Shown here: positions 35,076-47,400 of the stretch, piece after piece
How positions within the stretch are numbered: the first letter of the stretch is position 1
Layout of the letters: every line of letters starts with the position of its first letter
From: Ostrinia nubilalis
Lineage: Eukaryota > Arthropoda > Insecta > Lepidoptera > Crambidae
Assembly: GCF_963855985.1 (NCBI RefSeq)
Contig: NC_087095.1
Coordinates: forward strand, 16,812,001 to 16,876,000
Direction of reading: 5' to 3'
DNA length: 64,000 bases
Notes under the pieces: model-generated
Seen by the model: only the letters and a program-made list of their open reading frames with translations
Databases searched by the model: none
Told to the model about the DNA's origin: nothing
Translations under genes and position numbers: made by a program

Positions 35076-37195
35076 ACAGCAATCAGTCATGAAAAAGACA
35101 GCAATATACCACCACATTTAGCCCACTTAATTAACCCTTTAATTTCCCACCTCATTTCCAACCATCAACAATTCAGCAGTAATAAGCCAGCGCCTCGCTA
35201 AAGCCTGCGTTCGCGGCGTTCAGCGCAAATTGCTCGTCATACAAGCGTCGCAGCGAACGCTGTTAATACGCGCGGACGGACAGCGCGACACGACAGCAAA
35301 GACGGAACAAGTTTTATGGAAACCAACATACGACAGGGATGTAGTTAGGGGTTTGCGACATTTTTGTATAATTATTGTGGAGAGTTATTTGTGATACACA
35401 GCTAAGGCCGTGATCGTATGGGGAGAAAAATGACTCTACAATCTACGAGATATTTTTATTATTCTTATTTTCTTTGCCTTATGAATTATTTTATATTGCA
35501 TTTACTCTCTTCATTAATTAAATATAATTTTTAAATTTAAATATTGACTTAGTTATGAGTATTTTTTGGCCGTTAATCATTCATTAATAACGCAAATAAT
35601 TTTAACTAAAAGGTAATTATTATAAATTACTTACACCTAATTAGTTATGTCTGATTTATGATAGGTGAATTTTCTCTATCTGCATATTCGCATAATAATT
35701 TCACAATTAGTTGGATTGTCTAAAAGTATAAATTATAGAGCGTTTAGGCTCAAATGAGAACTATTTTGAACTTACAAAATACGTCTCTGGCGTGGTATTA
35801 CAGCCAGAGACAACTGATGTGCTCTAAAATTCTATGTGTCACGACTCACGAATTGAAATTGTTCAATTACACACGAAAGTCTTATTTTATTGAAACTTTA
35901 CAAATTAACAACGTAAAAAAAGAAACAGAATTGCATTTTAATTAATTCCGGAGATAAAAAGTACACGTGATAAATAAATCAAAGACGAATAAATCAACGA
36001 ACATAATATAAGTATCCAATGTTCAATGAAAAAGTAATAATTAATTTTGAAAAATTGAAAATAACAAATCATTGCAAGTTTTTAGGTTACATTATTTATT
36101 TTATTTCTAAGAATAAAAGAGCATAAAATATTTATTACAACCATTAATAAAAATACATAATTTCATTTTAGTAAAACATTACACACCTAATAAATTATTA
36201 TTAATTTCTAGTTATATTATTACTTTTGGAAAATAATATAAGTACTTTCTAGTGACATAAGGGGGTTATTTAAAAATAAATCAGAAACCCTATAACGCTT
36301 TAAACAACTCAATTCCACCGAAGCCACGTTACATAAATTATCTAATCCCCGCTTAATCTGCGATCGGTAATGAAACAATAGTGCAATTTCTTCATCGGCC
36401 GTTTCGCACGGTGCATTCACAATGATTCATGAAGCAATAGAGCCGGCACAATTCGAGCCATAGCTCCCGGGCTAGCGCAGGATACAATATTTTACGTTGA
36501 CAGACATAACAACGTTTATACGAGCGTTTATTCTTCGCGTCCCGTATTTTATTCGCTTTATGACGGTCTCCCACAACGATTTTTGTGACACTATCGCATT
36601 AGGAAACATTAAATATTAGCTCTTATTTCTAAAACGCTAGAGCTGTGCCAGCGTTTTAGTTGGTGTTTTGTATTCTGGTTGAACTGTAATAGTCGTGAAT
36701 GCCGGCTGTATGTTTGTTAGTATTTTATTTCGGGGCGTTCTCGCATCATAAAATAATGGCGTAATGCAGTGTTGTAAATCAATTTTCCTTTTGAACGGTG
36801 ACGTTTATAATGAACACCGGTAGTTTCGAATTAGTTTAATATTACGTTTTTTAGGAGCCGAAACGGGAGCGTGTGATTATTATCGTTGCGGGATATTTAT
36901 GTGGAGCAATTTAAATATTTTTAAGTTATGATCAGTATTTTCTGAAGGTTCATTATGATTATTTTTGATGACGTCTTTGTATTATCTTAGTTGATAACGT
37001 GACGAGATATCGTTTCCTTTTTAATTATACCTGATTATTTTAACTGAATATGATCCCTTTTAACACAGATTTTAAGCCTAAAACGAGCATAATAATTGAG
37101 ATAAGACCAGGGAATAATGTTCAAAATATGGTGGGAACTATTATTCCCACTACCGTATGAAGGGTTAAAACATACAAGGTACGTACTCGTAGCTC
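35076..37195. other. Gene-free stretch, nothing recognised
   Basis: 35180-35310 is CpG-rich with inverted words GCGTTCGC / GCGAACGC. The rest is AT-rich. Short open frames at 35754-35945, 36220-36420 and 36392-36574 lack domains. Confidence 0.4.
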
Positions 37196-37980
37196 TTTTT
37201 TATTTTTTTTATTTTTTTATTTTATTGGGCTATCAACATGAGATACAGTATTAAACACAATTAAAAAATTAAGCCAAAGGTCTCTAGCTAACTGCTCCCA
37301 CACAAACGATAACCACAGCATGCATAATATTATAATGTAAGCAACACGTGAACTTTACACAATACAATAACATAATATAGTACCTAATTACAACTTTGAA
37401 TTTAAACAACAAAAAGAAAGCAACAAAAAATAAAAAATAAAATAATAAGAGGCCTCCTAGATGCATGCCACCAGGGGCACGTCACCCGTCTTAATTGTTT
37501 TTAAGAAACCAGCGAGGCTTTGAAAATGTATATCAAGTTCTGGCAACTTCTTGCTGAGATCATTGTACAAACGAGATACACGAACAATTGGTGAACTGCG
37601 ACCCATCCTCGTCCTACAAAATCTATTTCTGAACAATCCACAAGGGTAACGTGGTATTCTCAAGGGCACGTTATAGGCAAGCTGACCCAGCAAAACAGGA
37701 CTATCAATGTGGTTGTTCACCAATTTATGGAGGTAGGTCATATCCATATATACACGTCTCACAGAAAGCGGATCCAAACCAAAATACTTTGCTTTATCTG
37801 GGTAGGCCTTAATTGTTCTCGGCATCCTCTTCCTTAGAACGGTACCTAGTACTTTTAGAAATTCAGACCAATTATTAAAAATAAAGACATCCTGCATTGT
37901 CAACATTAAAACAAAAGACGGACAATATCTCAGCTCCTTCATAAAAGGGGCACAAAACAAAAACAATCTGTTGCTTTACA
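37196..37980 (-). mobile_element. 5'-truncated LINE with A-rich tail
   Basis: The minus strand carries a LINE ORF2 C-terminus (37966-37457), a ~230-nt 3' UTR and an A-rich tail (37229-37198, AATAAAATAAAAAAATAAAA). Upstream of the ORF no catalytic domain remains. Confidence 0.8.
37457..37966 (-). pseudogene. LINE ORF2 C-terminal remnant
   Basis: A 169-codon open frame. The block from about residue 60 on is typical for CR1/Jockey-group ORF2 ends: KYFGLDPLSVRRVYMDMTYL, HKLVNNHIDSPVLLGQLAYN, then RTRMGRSSPIVRVSRLYNDL and a short helical tail. The reverse transcriptase and endonuclease are absent. The first ~55 residues look frame-slipped relative to the family, so the open frame is partly accidental. 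Confidence 0.8.
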
Positions 37981-38679
37981 CAACAAACAAGTCAGCTTAC
38001 GTCAGACAATGCCATCCCCGAACACCAGAAAATGTAAATTGAAATAAAAATGTATGAGCGCTCATCCCACGTCAGCTGTTTAATAAAACAGCGGCTCCAC
38101 GCCCGACGACACTTAAAGGGCTCTATGAATAGGGCTACCATTACTTCTGAACTAGAAAGAGGCAATGATGTGACGAAACAGGTTTAACTTGTTTTGTCCC
38201 ATATTTTGGCAAAGAATGTCCATGATTTTAACTAACATAGAAACTTGAAAGACTTATAAGAATAGGTGCTTCCTCTCTTTCCATATTCGTTTTGTAGAGT
38301 GAAGAATACTGTGTAGCAAATTTTTTTTATGGTTAAGGTTTTATGATAGCTAATGATACAATTGAAAAGATTGCAAATTGATAAGTTTGAGGTATGATTT
38401 TAGATTGCAAATGCATAAATTAATGTCTTCAAGTAAAACATTCATTGGAAATTTTGATTTGGCTAAAGGACGGTTTTTATGGGAATTAGATGACCACAGG
38501 TGAAATTGATCTCTCATTGGATTATAGGATTCCGTTTATCCCTGATAACGAGAGATTCGCCCTTTTACAGTGGCAACAAAATGATGATGATGTTGCGATC
38601 ATCAGGTCAAATCAAATGCTCTTTCTTTTGATTCCTTTTATTTTTAATACCCTACATCCATATGATAGCCCTGCCTCCA
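37981..38679. other. Gene-free stretch, nothing recognised
   Basis: Unique AT-rich DNA preceding the duplicated module at 38680. No gene supported. Confidence 0.4.
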
Positions 38680-38782
38680 CAGCTCATCCCGGCAACTGGT
38701 CGTAAATACGCAATGAGCCGTCCGTCGCCGGCGCGGGGATTAGCCTGAGTAATGCATGAGCGCGCGCAAATTAGTTATGAAG
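38680..38782 (+). promoter_or_regulatory. Candidate enhancer module, copy A
   Basis: Non-coding block with the ordered words CAGCTCATCCCGGC, CGGGGATTAG, TAATGCATGAGC and AATTAGTT. GGATTA is the reverse complement of TAATCC, the K50 homeodomain site bound by Orthodenticle/Bicoid-type factors. AATTAG is a generic homeodomain core. The same words recur in the same order at 39077-39160. A regulatory role is an inference. Confidence 0.35.
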
Positions 38783-39076
38783 CGAAGACTGACCGCCATG
38801 TTAGCGAGATGGGATGGAGATTTTCTGGGATGAGTCACTGAAAATTCTTTTTGATCAAAGAATGTTATCCAAGTCTAGTCGGAGACAAGAGTTGTTTGAG
38901 GATTCTGGAATGAGCTCGCTACGCTTGTCTGATCATCTTTCTTTCCACTAGAAAAGGTACAGACCATGACTTTCTTAATAATCACACTGACTTTTTTATT
39001 TTCTCAGAAAACTATTGTCTGTCATGAATTTATCAAACAGTAAAACAGTAAAAATAAGACCATCCTAACTCTAATT

Positions 39077-39160
39077 CAGCTCATCCCGGCGAGTCATTGT
39101 AAACAACGAGCAGACACGGGGATTAGTCTGGATAATGCATGAGCTGGCGCTAATTAGTTT
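39077..39160 (+). promoter_or_regulatory. Candidate enhancer module, copy B
   Basis: Diverged second copy of 38680-38782: CAGCTCATCCCGGC, CGGGGATTAG, TAATGCATGAGC and TAATTAGTT keep their order and spacing on the 3' side. About 14-18 bases are missing in the middle. It could be a local duplication of a control element or two copies of an unknown old repeat. Confidence 0.35.
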
Positions 39161-41089
39161 TAAAGGAGGGGACCTTGCAAACGATTAATTAAATAATTTA
39201 CAATATAAATAATACTAACCCCACTACAGTAATTCTATTTGATCTATAAATGATTTAATATTCTTAATCAATAAATCGTTAACGTCCTACCCAGTAACCA
39301 CTTAATAAAGTTGTAAGCAAAGTCCCAATTTACTACATTCCATTCTAATATTCAACCTCACTTCCTCACCTCTAAGTAAGCAAACCCATAAATAAAATGT
39401 AAAGTCACTACCCAACAGCTGATCAAAGTAGCGTGTTTAATTTATACGATTATTATTCGTAATAGAAAATGTTCTGCGGCGACTGAACCTTAGTACCGGG
39501 TTGTTCATAAATCTTCATTGCGTCCCGATGACATGCCACGACACGTCTCCTCGCTACCGCGCTGCCGTGGCATCTAAAGTATTAACAGCCTATATAACTT
39601 CACCAACTTCATCCAATTTTACACCCTATCCATCAGCACGAAAGTCCATTTCAGATAAGCCAGTCGTATCTGGAACCTAGTCACATTTTCCAACAGCAGC
39701 CACTTTTCAAAGGAACGCTCTCTCAATGGAATTTGAACCAAATCCACAAGGGTTAACAGCGCTTTTGCGTTTCGATGTTACAATTAGAACTTTGTTCTTT
39801 TCGTTAGACATGCCAGGCTTCGAATCTAAAATAGCGTTTGGGAAATGCTTTGGCATCGGGATTTTAAACCTTGACGCGACAGGTTGGGGCTGGATTTGGG
39901 TTGCATGGGTAGTCAACTGTGGAAACAACATTATCCCTCTGTGACAAGTAACGTCAGGCTGTCGATCATTATAATATATGTGCCGCGCTGTCAGCTGTCT
40001 CGCCGTATGACTGATTCACTCTGTGATAAATTTTAGCTTATGATTACCTTTCAGACACATGTCAATATGTCTGTTTACGTAATTACAACCTCTATATTCG
40101 GAGGCTTTCAGGCGGTTTTGTGATGAAACAGCACGCGGAAGCCCCGGTCGTTATTTTGACGTGTGCTATTTTGGCTTAAGTATTAGTGAATGAGCATAAT
40201 ATATGGTTTAACGGTCGAGAGGAATGATAAATCGTGCTCTTACTGCGTGAATGTAAATATAAACAGGCGGCCATATATTACGGTGCATTCTTCATCTATT
40301 CTCTAATTCCACCGATCAGTTTTTTCTATTTAGATATCAAATTTATATAATAAATTGGTATTTAATTAAACATGTTTGTTTTGATCTTCGAAACACTTAT
40401 TATTTGTCTTTCAAGGAACATTTGTTTCTCATTTTATTTTCTAATTGTGTAAGAGAGACAAATTGGTTTAAAAAATCTGTAACATCAGTGATTACTACTA
40501 CTTCTTTATCCTCAAAAATATTTCCAAATTCTTTGAGTTATTCTTTTAAAACTTCACAAGTATCTTCTGGTACCTCACCATTAATACCAGCTCTGTCATC
40601 CCCATCGCGTTTCACTTCAGCAAAGTTTTCCTAGTTATATCCCGCGGCGATCCGTCATGTCCCCACGCATTACTGTCGTCTCGCCACTCGAGATCACTGC
40701 TCAATTAAAACTTTACACTTCATTTACTTTATTAATGATATTTGTTTGATAAACAACCCGGTATCAAGGATTTAGGTCGTGTGTATTAAGAACCGGCAAC
40801 GTTAATTACCACGATTTATAACATCACAATAATAACGTTTACTCTTTTAATTAAATATTTACTTTACAGTGTTGTGGTATTCAGTTCCAATTCTGCTTTA
40901 TATCTTTCATATAATGTCATTAACTGTATTAGTTAATTGAGTTTTGTAAGCAGTTTTTTGAAATACTGACTTTCTATTTTAGTTGCAAAAAGTACATTTT
41001 ATTAAGTTGGACCATTTTCTTTTTTACAGAGTAAAATTCAATTGGTATTATAACAAACAATCAGATGTTACACACAAATAATATATACT
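39161..41089. other. Gene-free stretch, nothing recognised
   Basis: AT-rich unique DNA. The open frames at 39726-39944 (+) and 39707-39931 (-) overlap on opposite strands and have no domains. Confidence 0.4.
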
Positions 41090-41275
41090 TCTATACTAAT
41101 ATTATAAAGAGGTAAAGTTTGTGTGTTTGTATATTTGGTAAATTGTAAGGGATCTACTGAACTGATCTTAAAACTTCTTTCACCAATAGAAAGCCACATT
41201 ATTGCTGAGTGTCATAGGTTATAGTATAAAAAACCGAAAAATTCCACGCGGGCGAAGCCGCGGGCGGAAAGCTAG
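41090..41275 (+). mobile_element. Helitron-like non-autonomous element
   Basis: Begins TCTATACTAATATTATAAAG and ends GGAAAGCTAG with T following. A 5-bp stem (CGCGG GCGAAG CCGCG) lies ~12 bp before the end. These are the standard features of a short lepidopteran Helitron. Non-coding, 186 bp. Confidence 0.7.
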
Positions 41276-41726
41276 TTGAATTATAAAACTCTACGTATGT
41301 ACAACGTATAACTAATATAAGTTTTATTAATTGAGTTTAAGTTAACTTTACCTGACTAAAATAATCATGACAGTTGAGTTGATTAAGCAAAATATTTGTG
41401 TGGGATGAAATATTAGCATCGATTATGTCACTTTAATGTAGCAATGACTGCATTAGTATTCTAATGAAATGATAATTATTAAAAGGCAGTTAAAAGATAA
41501 TGAATGAATTGAGTATTCATATTTCGAAAGAGCTTCAGTAATCAATGGGTTTGAATATTTATGTTCCTTCTAATTTTCATGACATGTCATCAATTTTGAT
41601 CAATTCTGATGACACCGTAACGAAAGCATTGGAACCGTCACAATAGGAAGTTGACACCACTAAATTAACAACAGACATTTATTTTTATGAACTGGTAAAC
41701 AGCGGCTCTCCATACCTGTATGAAAA

Positions 41727-41806
41727 AATCAAATCAAATATAATTTATTTGCATTAAATGCACCGCCAGGAAAAGAACCCGAACTAGTGATATAATCACT
41801 AGTTCG
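41727..41806 (-). repeat. LINE-like tail and 12-bp perfect hairpin
   Basis: 41727-41750 reads on the minus strand as ATATTTGATTTGATTTTTTC, similar to the tail of some LINEs. 41780-41806 is a perfect hairpin: CGAACTAGTGAT, loop ATA, ATCACTAGTTCG. No coding remnant identified. Confidence 0.4.
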
Positions 41807-41863
41807 CGAACTCAAAGCTAGTAAAAATGTAACTTGCAACATCATAACTTTAAAAAAAAATAA

Positions 41864-42272
41864 AACCGACTTCAAATGCGTGAACACAAAAAAAAACTAA
41901 AAATTAAAAATATTGCGTATAAAAAAGTTCATCCCCAATTTTCCACCCTTGGGGGTGAAATATTTTCTTCAAATTCGCATGAAACCACCCTTTTGATAAT
42001 ACCTATTCAACAAAAAAAGAATCGTTCAAATTGATTTATAATCGGCGGAGATATTGCGTATAAAAAAGTTCATCCCCAATTTTCCACCCTTGGGGGTTGT
42101 TTTTTCTATTATTAAATTTAAATGGGACCACCCTTGAAGTATTACCTATACGCCGAAAAAAGATTTTTTCAAATCGGTTCATAATTGGCGGAGTTATCGC
42201 GTAACAAACATAGAAAAAAAAAAAAAAACATACGGGTCGAATTGAGAACCTCCTCCTTTTTTGAAGTCGGTT
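41864..42272. mobile_element. Non-autonomous terminal-inverted-repeat element, copy 2
   Basis: The same family as 5772-6319, with AACCGACTTCAAA and its inverse at the ends. It is nearly identical along the shared sequence (for example CTTGGGGG against CTTAGGGG) but has only one 141-bp internal unit, so it is about 139 bp shorter. Confidence 0.75.
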
Positions 42273-42711
42273 GAAAAGTAACCGAGTTTTCAGGGCTAAA
42301 AGAGGGGTTTTTCTGCAGAAGTTGAAGTTTTTTTGGACGAAGATTTAACGAAATTTTAACCTTAAACATTCAATATTTTTCCACAGTCAATAATAATATG
42401 ATCCATACAATGCACAGACTGATACATTTTCTAAAATCTCTCAATATTGTCTACATTATAACAGCTCGAATGTTCCAGGCCAGAATGCAGGCAGACAGCG
42501 GATCCAGACAGGCGCGTCTATCAAGATCCGTGGGGCGGATGTCCGTCACTCAGCGCTGTCACCGCCAGGAGCCGAAGCTGCGGCATTACAAAAGACGCAC
42601 TGGAATTGCACTTTAGTATCGTGCTTTGACTTCCTTATAAGGATGAGTTTGAGATGGTTGATTTTAAGGGAGATAGATATTGAATAACAACGTCTATGTT
42701 TTATGGATCAC

Positions 42712-42830
42712 TTAGGCTGGCTTGCACCATCTTATTTTAACTTTGACAAACGTCAAAATTCTGTCAAACTCCATACAAAAAGCACCGGTTATCGTTAAAG
42801 TTACGGTCAAAATTAGGTGGTACAACTTAA
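42712..42830. mobile_element. MITE (family A)
   Basis: 119 bp from TTAGGCTGGCTTGCACCATC to the inverse of TTAAGTTGTACCACCTAATT. The interior has the palindromic words AACTTTGACAAACGTCAAAA and GGTTATCGTTAAAGTTACGG. Non-coding. Confidence 0.7.
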
Positions 42831-43750
42831 GTTATTTTTCGTGTGCTTAGGACCTTAGCTGGTTAAAAATTAATAGTATTAAACAGTTTTGAAACGTCAC
42901 TTGAGTTTATATTTGTAGTGCCAATCATTCTACTCTCAACCCCAAGAAGGGATCCAAATAAGTCAATTGGTCTGAACTTAAGTTTGACTTTCACTCGATC
43001 ATTGAAATTAGTTTTATAGTATTATTTGGCAGTATTGTAAAATTACTTTATTTACGCAAAATTATTTTATTTAAACACCTGATTATTTGTTTAGTTTTTA
43101 TCAAAAGCAAAGCAAACCAATTAATATTAAACAGCTTAGTTTCTATTCGTGAAAAATGTATAAATCTAAAATGAAAATGACTACAAAAATTTATAAAATA
43201 AATAATGTGTCATTACTTAAGTCTACACGAGGTAGATAAGTAATTCGTGACTACCTACAAGCGCTGTGCAAGCATTCGGAGTAACGGTTCATGTAATAAA
43301 AACAGCAATTAAATAAATCAACAAGCAAATCAATTCGTAAGTACTCTTTACTTTTAATTGAACTGTTGCTTAACATATTGTTAATGATTATAAAAATAAA
43401 TACACGTTTTATAATACCAGAAATCAATACTTCATTAATCATAGCCAAGCGAAGAATTACAGAGGCAATTAATACCGCGGCCATTCAATTGTAAATCAAA
43501 CACTGGCCAGGCAAGAATAGTCAGAGAATGCTAAACTGTGATTATAACTAAAATTTATGACCACAGATATCACCTAACAATATTTATTAAAAGGGGTAGA
43601 GATGGGCAAAATCACTCTTAAGAAGTGGGTAGCAGACTGAATAATTGAAATATGTTATCGAAAATAATTAAGTTAAATTAAGGAATATGCGTTTATAAGG
43701 CGAGTTAGAAAAAAACATCACTGAAACTCAAATCAAAAGAACAAAATATA
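42831..43750. other. Gene-free stretch, nothing recognised
   Basis: AT-rich DNA up to the BEL/Pao insertion site. Confidence 0.4.
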
Positions 43751-43755
43751 ACTAC

Positions 43756-44084
43756 TGTACGCGCCAGCATTAAAACCTCATGCAATTCAAACTCATGTCA
43801 CACTATTCTATCACTCATTCTGACAGTCCTTTTCCTATCCTCTCCCTCCCACCTTCAGTCTCGCTCTCGCATCGCAACGCGCCGCTTCGCCTACCTATCT
43901 GGGCGTTTATTACTAAATAAGTATCCAAAATAAACCAATTCAAATAAACACAAATCGCGCGCTAAACTCATCTCAATAAAAATTCAAGTGTTTGTGAAAG
44001 TGAAAGAAGAACCAAGCTTGGACCGTCCTGTGGAGTCTGCTCAATCGAAGGTATCCCATCCCATTCCTATCCCAATCTCCTACA
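43756..44084 (+). repeat. 5' LTR of the BEL/Pao element
   Basis: 329 bp, TGTACGCGCC at the start and CTCCTACA at the end. It matches the 3' LTR at every base I compared. AATAAA words at 43943-43948 and 43975-43980 could serve as polyadenylation signals. No clear TATA box seen. Confidence 0.95.
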
Positions 44085-44093
44085 ACTCCTTTC

Positions 44094-44109
44094 TGGTCCT
44101 ACCGAGCCG
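44094..44109 (+). other. Candidate primer-binding site
   Basis: TGGTCCTACCGAGCCG begins 9 nt inside the LTR. The leading TGG pairs with a tRNA CCA end. From memory of insect tRNA-Tyr, whose 3' end reads GGCTCGAAGGACCA, the match is close but with a 1-base length difference in the middle. Assignment to tRNA-Tyr is tentative. Confidence 0.4.
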
Positions 44110-44479
44110 CATGGTTCATTTCCTATCCTTTACACTTACAGAAAATCACAACTACACATTTTCACGCATCCGTCATTTTGACAACCCTCTAGAAAATTCT
44201 AGAAAATTCGCTCGTTTGACACATTCTTTCTGGAAAGTTCGATTCGTTTGACATTTGACACATTCTAGAAATTACTATTCGCTCAAACGTCAACTCGTTG
44301 TTTGTAAACACGTATATTTTTTAAATTCAATCTTTTAAAATTTTATTTCAATTCAATTTCAAATTCGCTTACATACGCTACGCATTTTATTTTCCTACTG
44401 GATTATAAATAAATACGCACAACTCAACTCATTTTTTAACGCTAGCTCTCGTGCGTGTGTTTGCTCACCTACCAATACA

Positions 44480-47400
44480 ATGGAGGGAGTAAAACGCAAA
44501 ATTAATTTGCTTGAAGCTAAAAAAGAAGCGCTTTTTCAGAGGGTTCAGGAACTATACGACCTCAGCCTAAAGGTCTCCGACCCTCAGATTGAACAAATTT
44601 TCATGTCTCGCATGCATTCGATTGAAAAAACAAGATCGGATTTTCTTGATACTATTGACGAACTTAATTTATGTTATATGAAAAATGATGAGGAACTCAA
44701 ACCTACATTTGCCGCACTCAACTCGTTTGACGATTTGTACTGTAACATCCTTTCGGTGCAAAGCTCCATCGCACAACTAAAGGCCAACACAGAGCGTCGC
44801 AAACAGGATTTCGTAAAAAAATTACCGCCTTTAGAACTAGTCTCTTTCGACGGAGCCCCTTCCAAGTGGCCCGTTTTCTACCAAAATTTTAAAACGCTTA
44901 TTCATGAGAACACTGGTTTGTCTCCAGGTGAAAAGGCTCAATACCTTCTAGGAAAACTTTCCGGAAAAGCACTTACAATTTGCTCGGGTATTCCACCTAC
45001 TGGTGAGAACTATTACATAATTTGGAACAACCTATTAGAAAAATACCAAGACATAAGAGTACAAGCCTCTATGTATTTGGAACAATTAATAAACTTCAAA
45101 TCGCAATCTTTAGATGAATTTTTGGAACAGTATTGCTCAGCTGAAGCTGCCTTACGACGTTTACAGATTGATGACCTTTCCGATTTCATTTTGACTCATA
45201 TTGCTCTCAGTAAATTAGACAAAGACACTCTAAATTTATTTGAACAATCCATTAAGCACGTAAAAATGCCTACGTTTAATGATCTCAAGACTTTTATAAA
45301 AGAACAGAATAAGATCCATTCTTTACGCTCATCTTTTACGCAGAATAAGCTGTACGTTAATAATAAAACGAATTTCGCATCGCAGTCTAAAAACTCGAAA
45401 CCGACACAGTCGTTTGTTTCTAATACAGCTTCTGGAGTAAAACCCAATCAACATTACTTCCAATCTCAACCGAATTCGCAAGGCTCATACACTCCATCCG
45501 CTGTACGCAAGAATTGTCAACTTTGTAAGACGGAACCTGAACATGCCCTGTTCAAATGCAGTTATTTTCTCTCGAAAAATGCGCCAACTCGCCACTCTTT
45601 AGTTACTAAATGTAACTTTTGCCTCAATTGTTTAGGCTTTCATAACATTAAAGATTGCAGATCTCAAAATCGTTGCTCAGTTTGCCAACGGAAACATCAC
45701 ACTCTTATTCATATAGATAATTTTAACGTGAATAGACCTATGACGTCACAACAGCTGACTTGCAGCGCGACGCTTTCGCCGACCGACGCGTCCATGTCCG
45801 CGCCCGGTCCGGTCACGCCGCCGTTGCAATCGATGCCAACCAACAATGTGTCTCTCTCTGCAGTCACGCCGTCGATCGCTGATGAATCTAGTACCACGGT
45901 CTTATTACCCACCGCGTCAGTGTATACTTATGACAATAATAAGACGTGTCAAAAATTACGCGTGTTTCTAGACACAGGTTCGATGAGCAACTTTATCACA
46001 AATAAATGTTGTGCGCGACTGAACTTAAAAGTCAATCCGCTACCTACCACTATTAAGGGCATAGGTCAGTCTGAAAGTGTGTCGCTAGGATATGTATCTT
46101 TCACAATTGCCTCACGCTTTGATCCCAGGTGTAAATACACAATTAACGCACGCGTCATTGATACAATAACCGATTATTTACCTAATGTAAAGGTTGACAT
46201 AACCCAGTTATCGCATTTACAAGGTCTTCCTATGGCTGATGACAGCTTCGATATCCCTGCTGAAGTCGATTGTTTGTTAGGCAATGAGATATTCCCGCTT
46301 CTTTTAGGTAGTAATAAAATAACTTCACCGCAATCCTCTGTCATCGCTATCGAAACCACGCTCGGATATCTCGCTATGGGACGCGCTCAGTGCTACTCAG
46401 CTCATTCACGCAATGATAATAAAGCATTCTTTTGCAATGTAGACTCGCACTCATTAGAATCACTCACGCAACGCTTTTGGGAGCTTGAAAGTGTACCTAC
46501 TAAGAGACACATCAGCCCTGACGATGATATATGTGAAAACATTTTCCAATCAACTCATTCTCGCGACGACTCTGGGACGTATACCGTTTCTTTGCCATTT
46601 AAACTTGACCCATCAGAACTCGGCGATTCTTACTTTACTGCTAGGCGTCGCTTTTATAACTTAGAGAAAAGGTTAGACTCAACTCCGGGCTTACGCACTA
46701 ACTATAATGAAAATATTCAAGACTGTATCGATCGCGGTTTTCTGTCAAAAGTCGAAAACGCATCGAATTCAGAGGAAAATACTCCAAATTATTATATACC
46801 TCATCATGCAGTATACCGACCAGATAAACTCACTTCAAAAACTCGAGTCGTTTTAGATGCAAGTTGTAAAACAACCTCTGGAAAGTCGTTAAATGATGTT
46901 CTTTACACTGGCCCAAACTTACAAAGTAATATTTTTGATCTTTTAATTAACTTACGCATTTTCTCAGTCGCTTTATCTGCTGATATTGAAAAGATGTATT
47001 TCTGTGTAAAGCTTGATCAAAATCACCACCCGTTTCAACGCATATTATTTCGATTTGATCCTGAATCACCGATTGATACTTATCAATACAATAGGGTTTC
47101 TTTTGGCGTTTCTAGCTCGCCTTACCTCGCTATGCGTGTCGTTCGCCAACTCGCTGAGGACGAGCGCGCGAATTATCCTATCGCCGCGTCTGAAGCTCAA
47201 TCCTGTATGTATATGGACGATTATGTCTCATCGATGGACGGGTTAGAAAAAGCTGAACAATCTTACCATCAAATGGTTAAGATGTTCATGGCCGGGGGGT
47301 TTAAAATGGTTAAGTGGATCTCGAACAACCCTGAGCTTTTAAATAAGATTCCCGATTCGCATAAAAATCCACAGCTCGTCGATTTTGACACTGACTCAGA

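Noticed and set aside
39707..39944. Opposed 72- and 74-codon frames
   Set aside because: They are mirror images on the two strands, typical of chance; no domain.
43988..44251. 87-codon frame crossing the 5' LTR boundary
   Set aside because: It runs through the LTR end and primer-binding site into the untranslated leader and has no motif.
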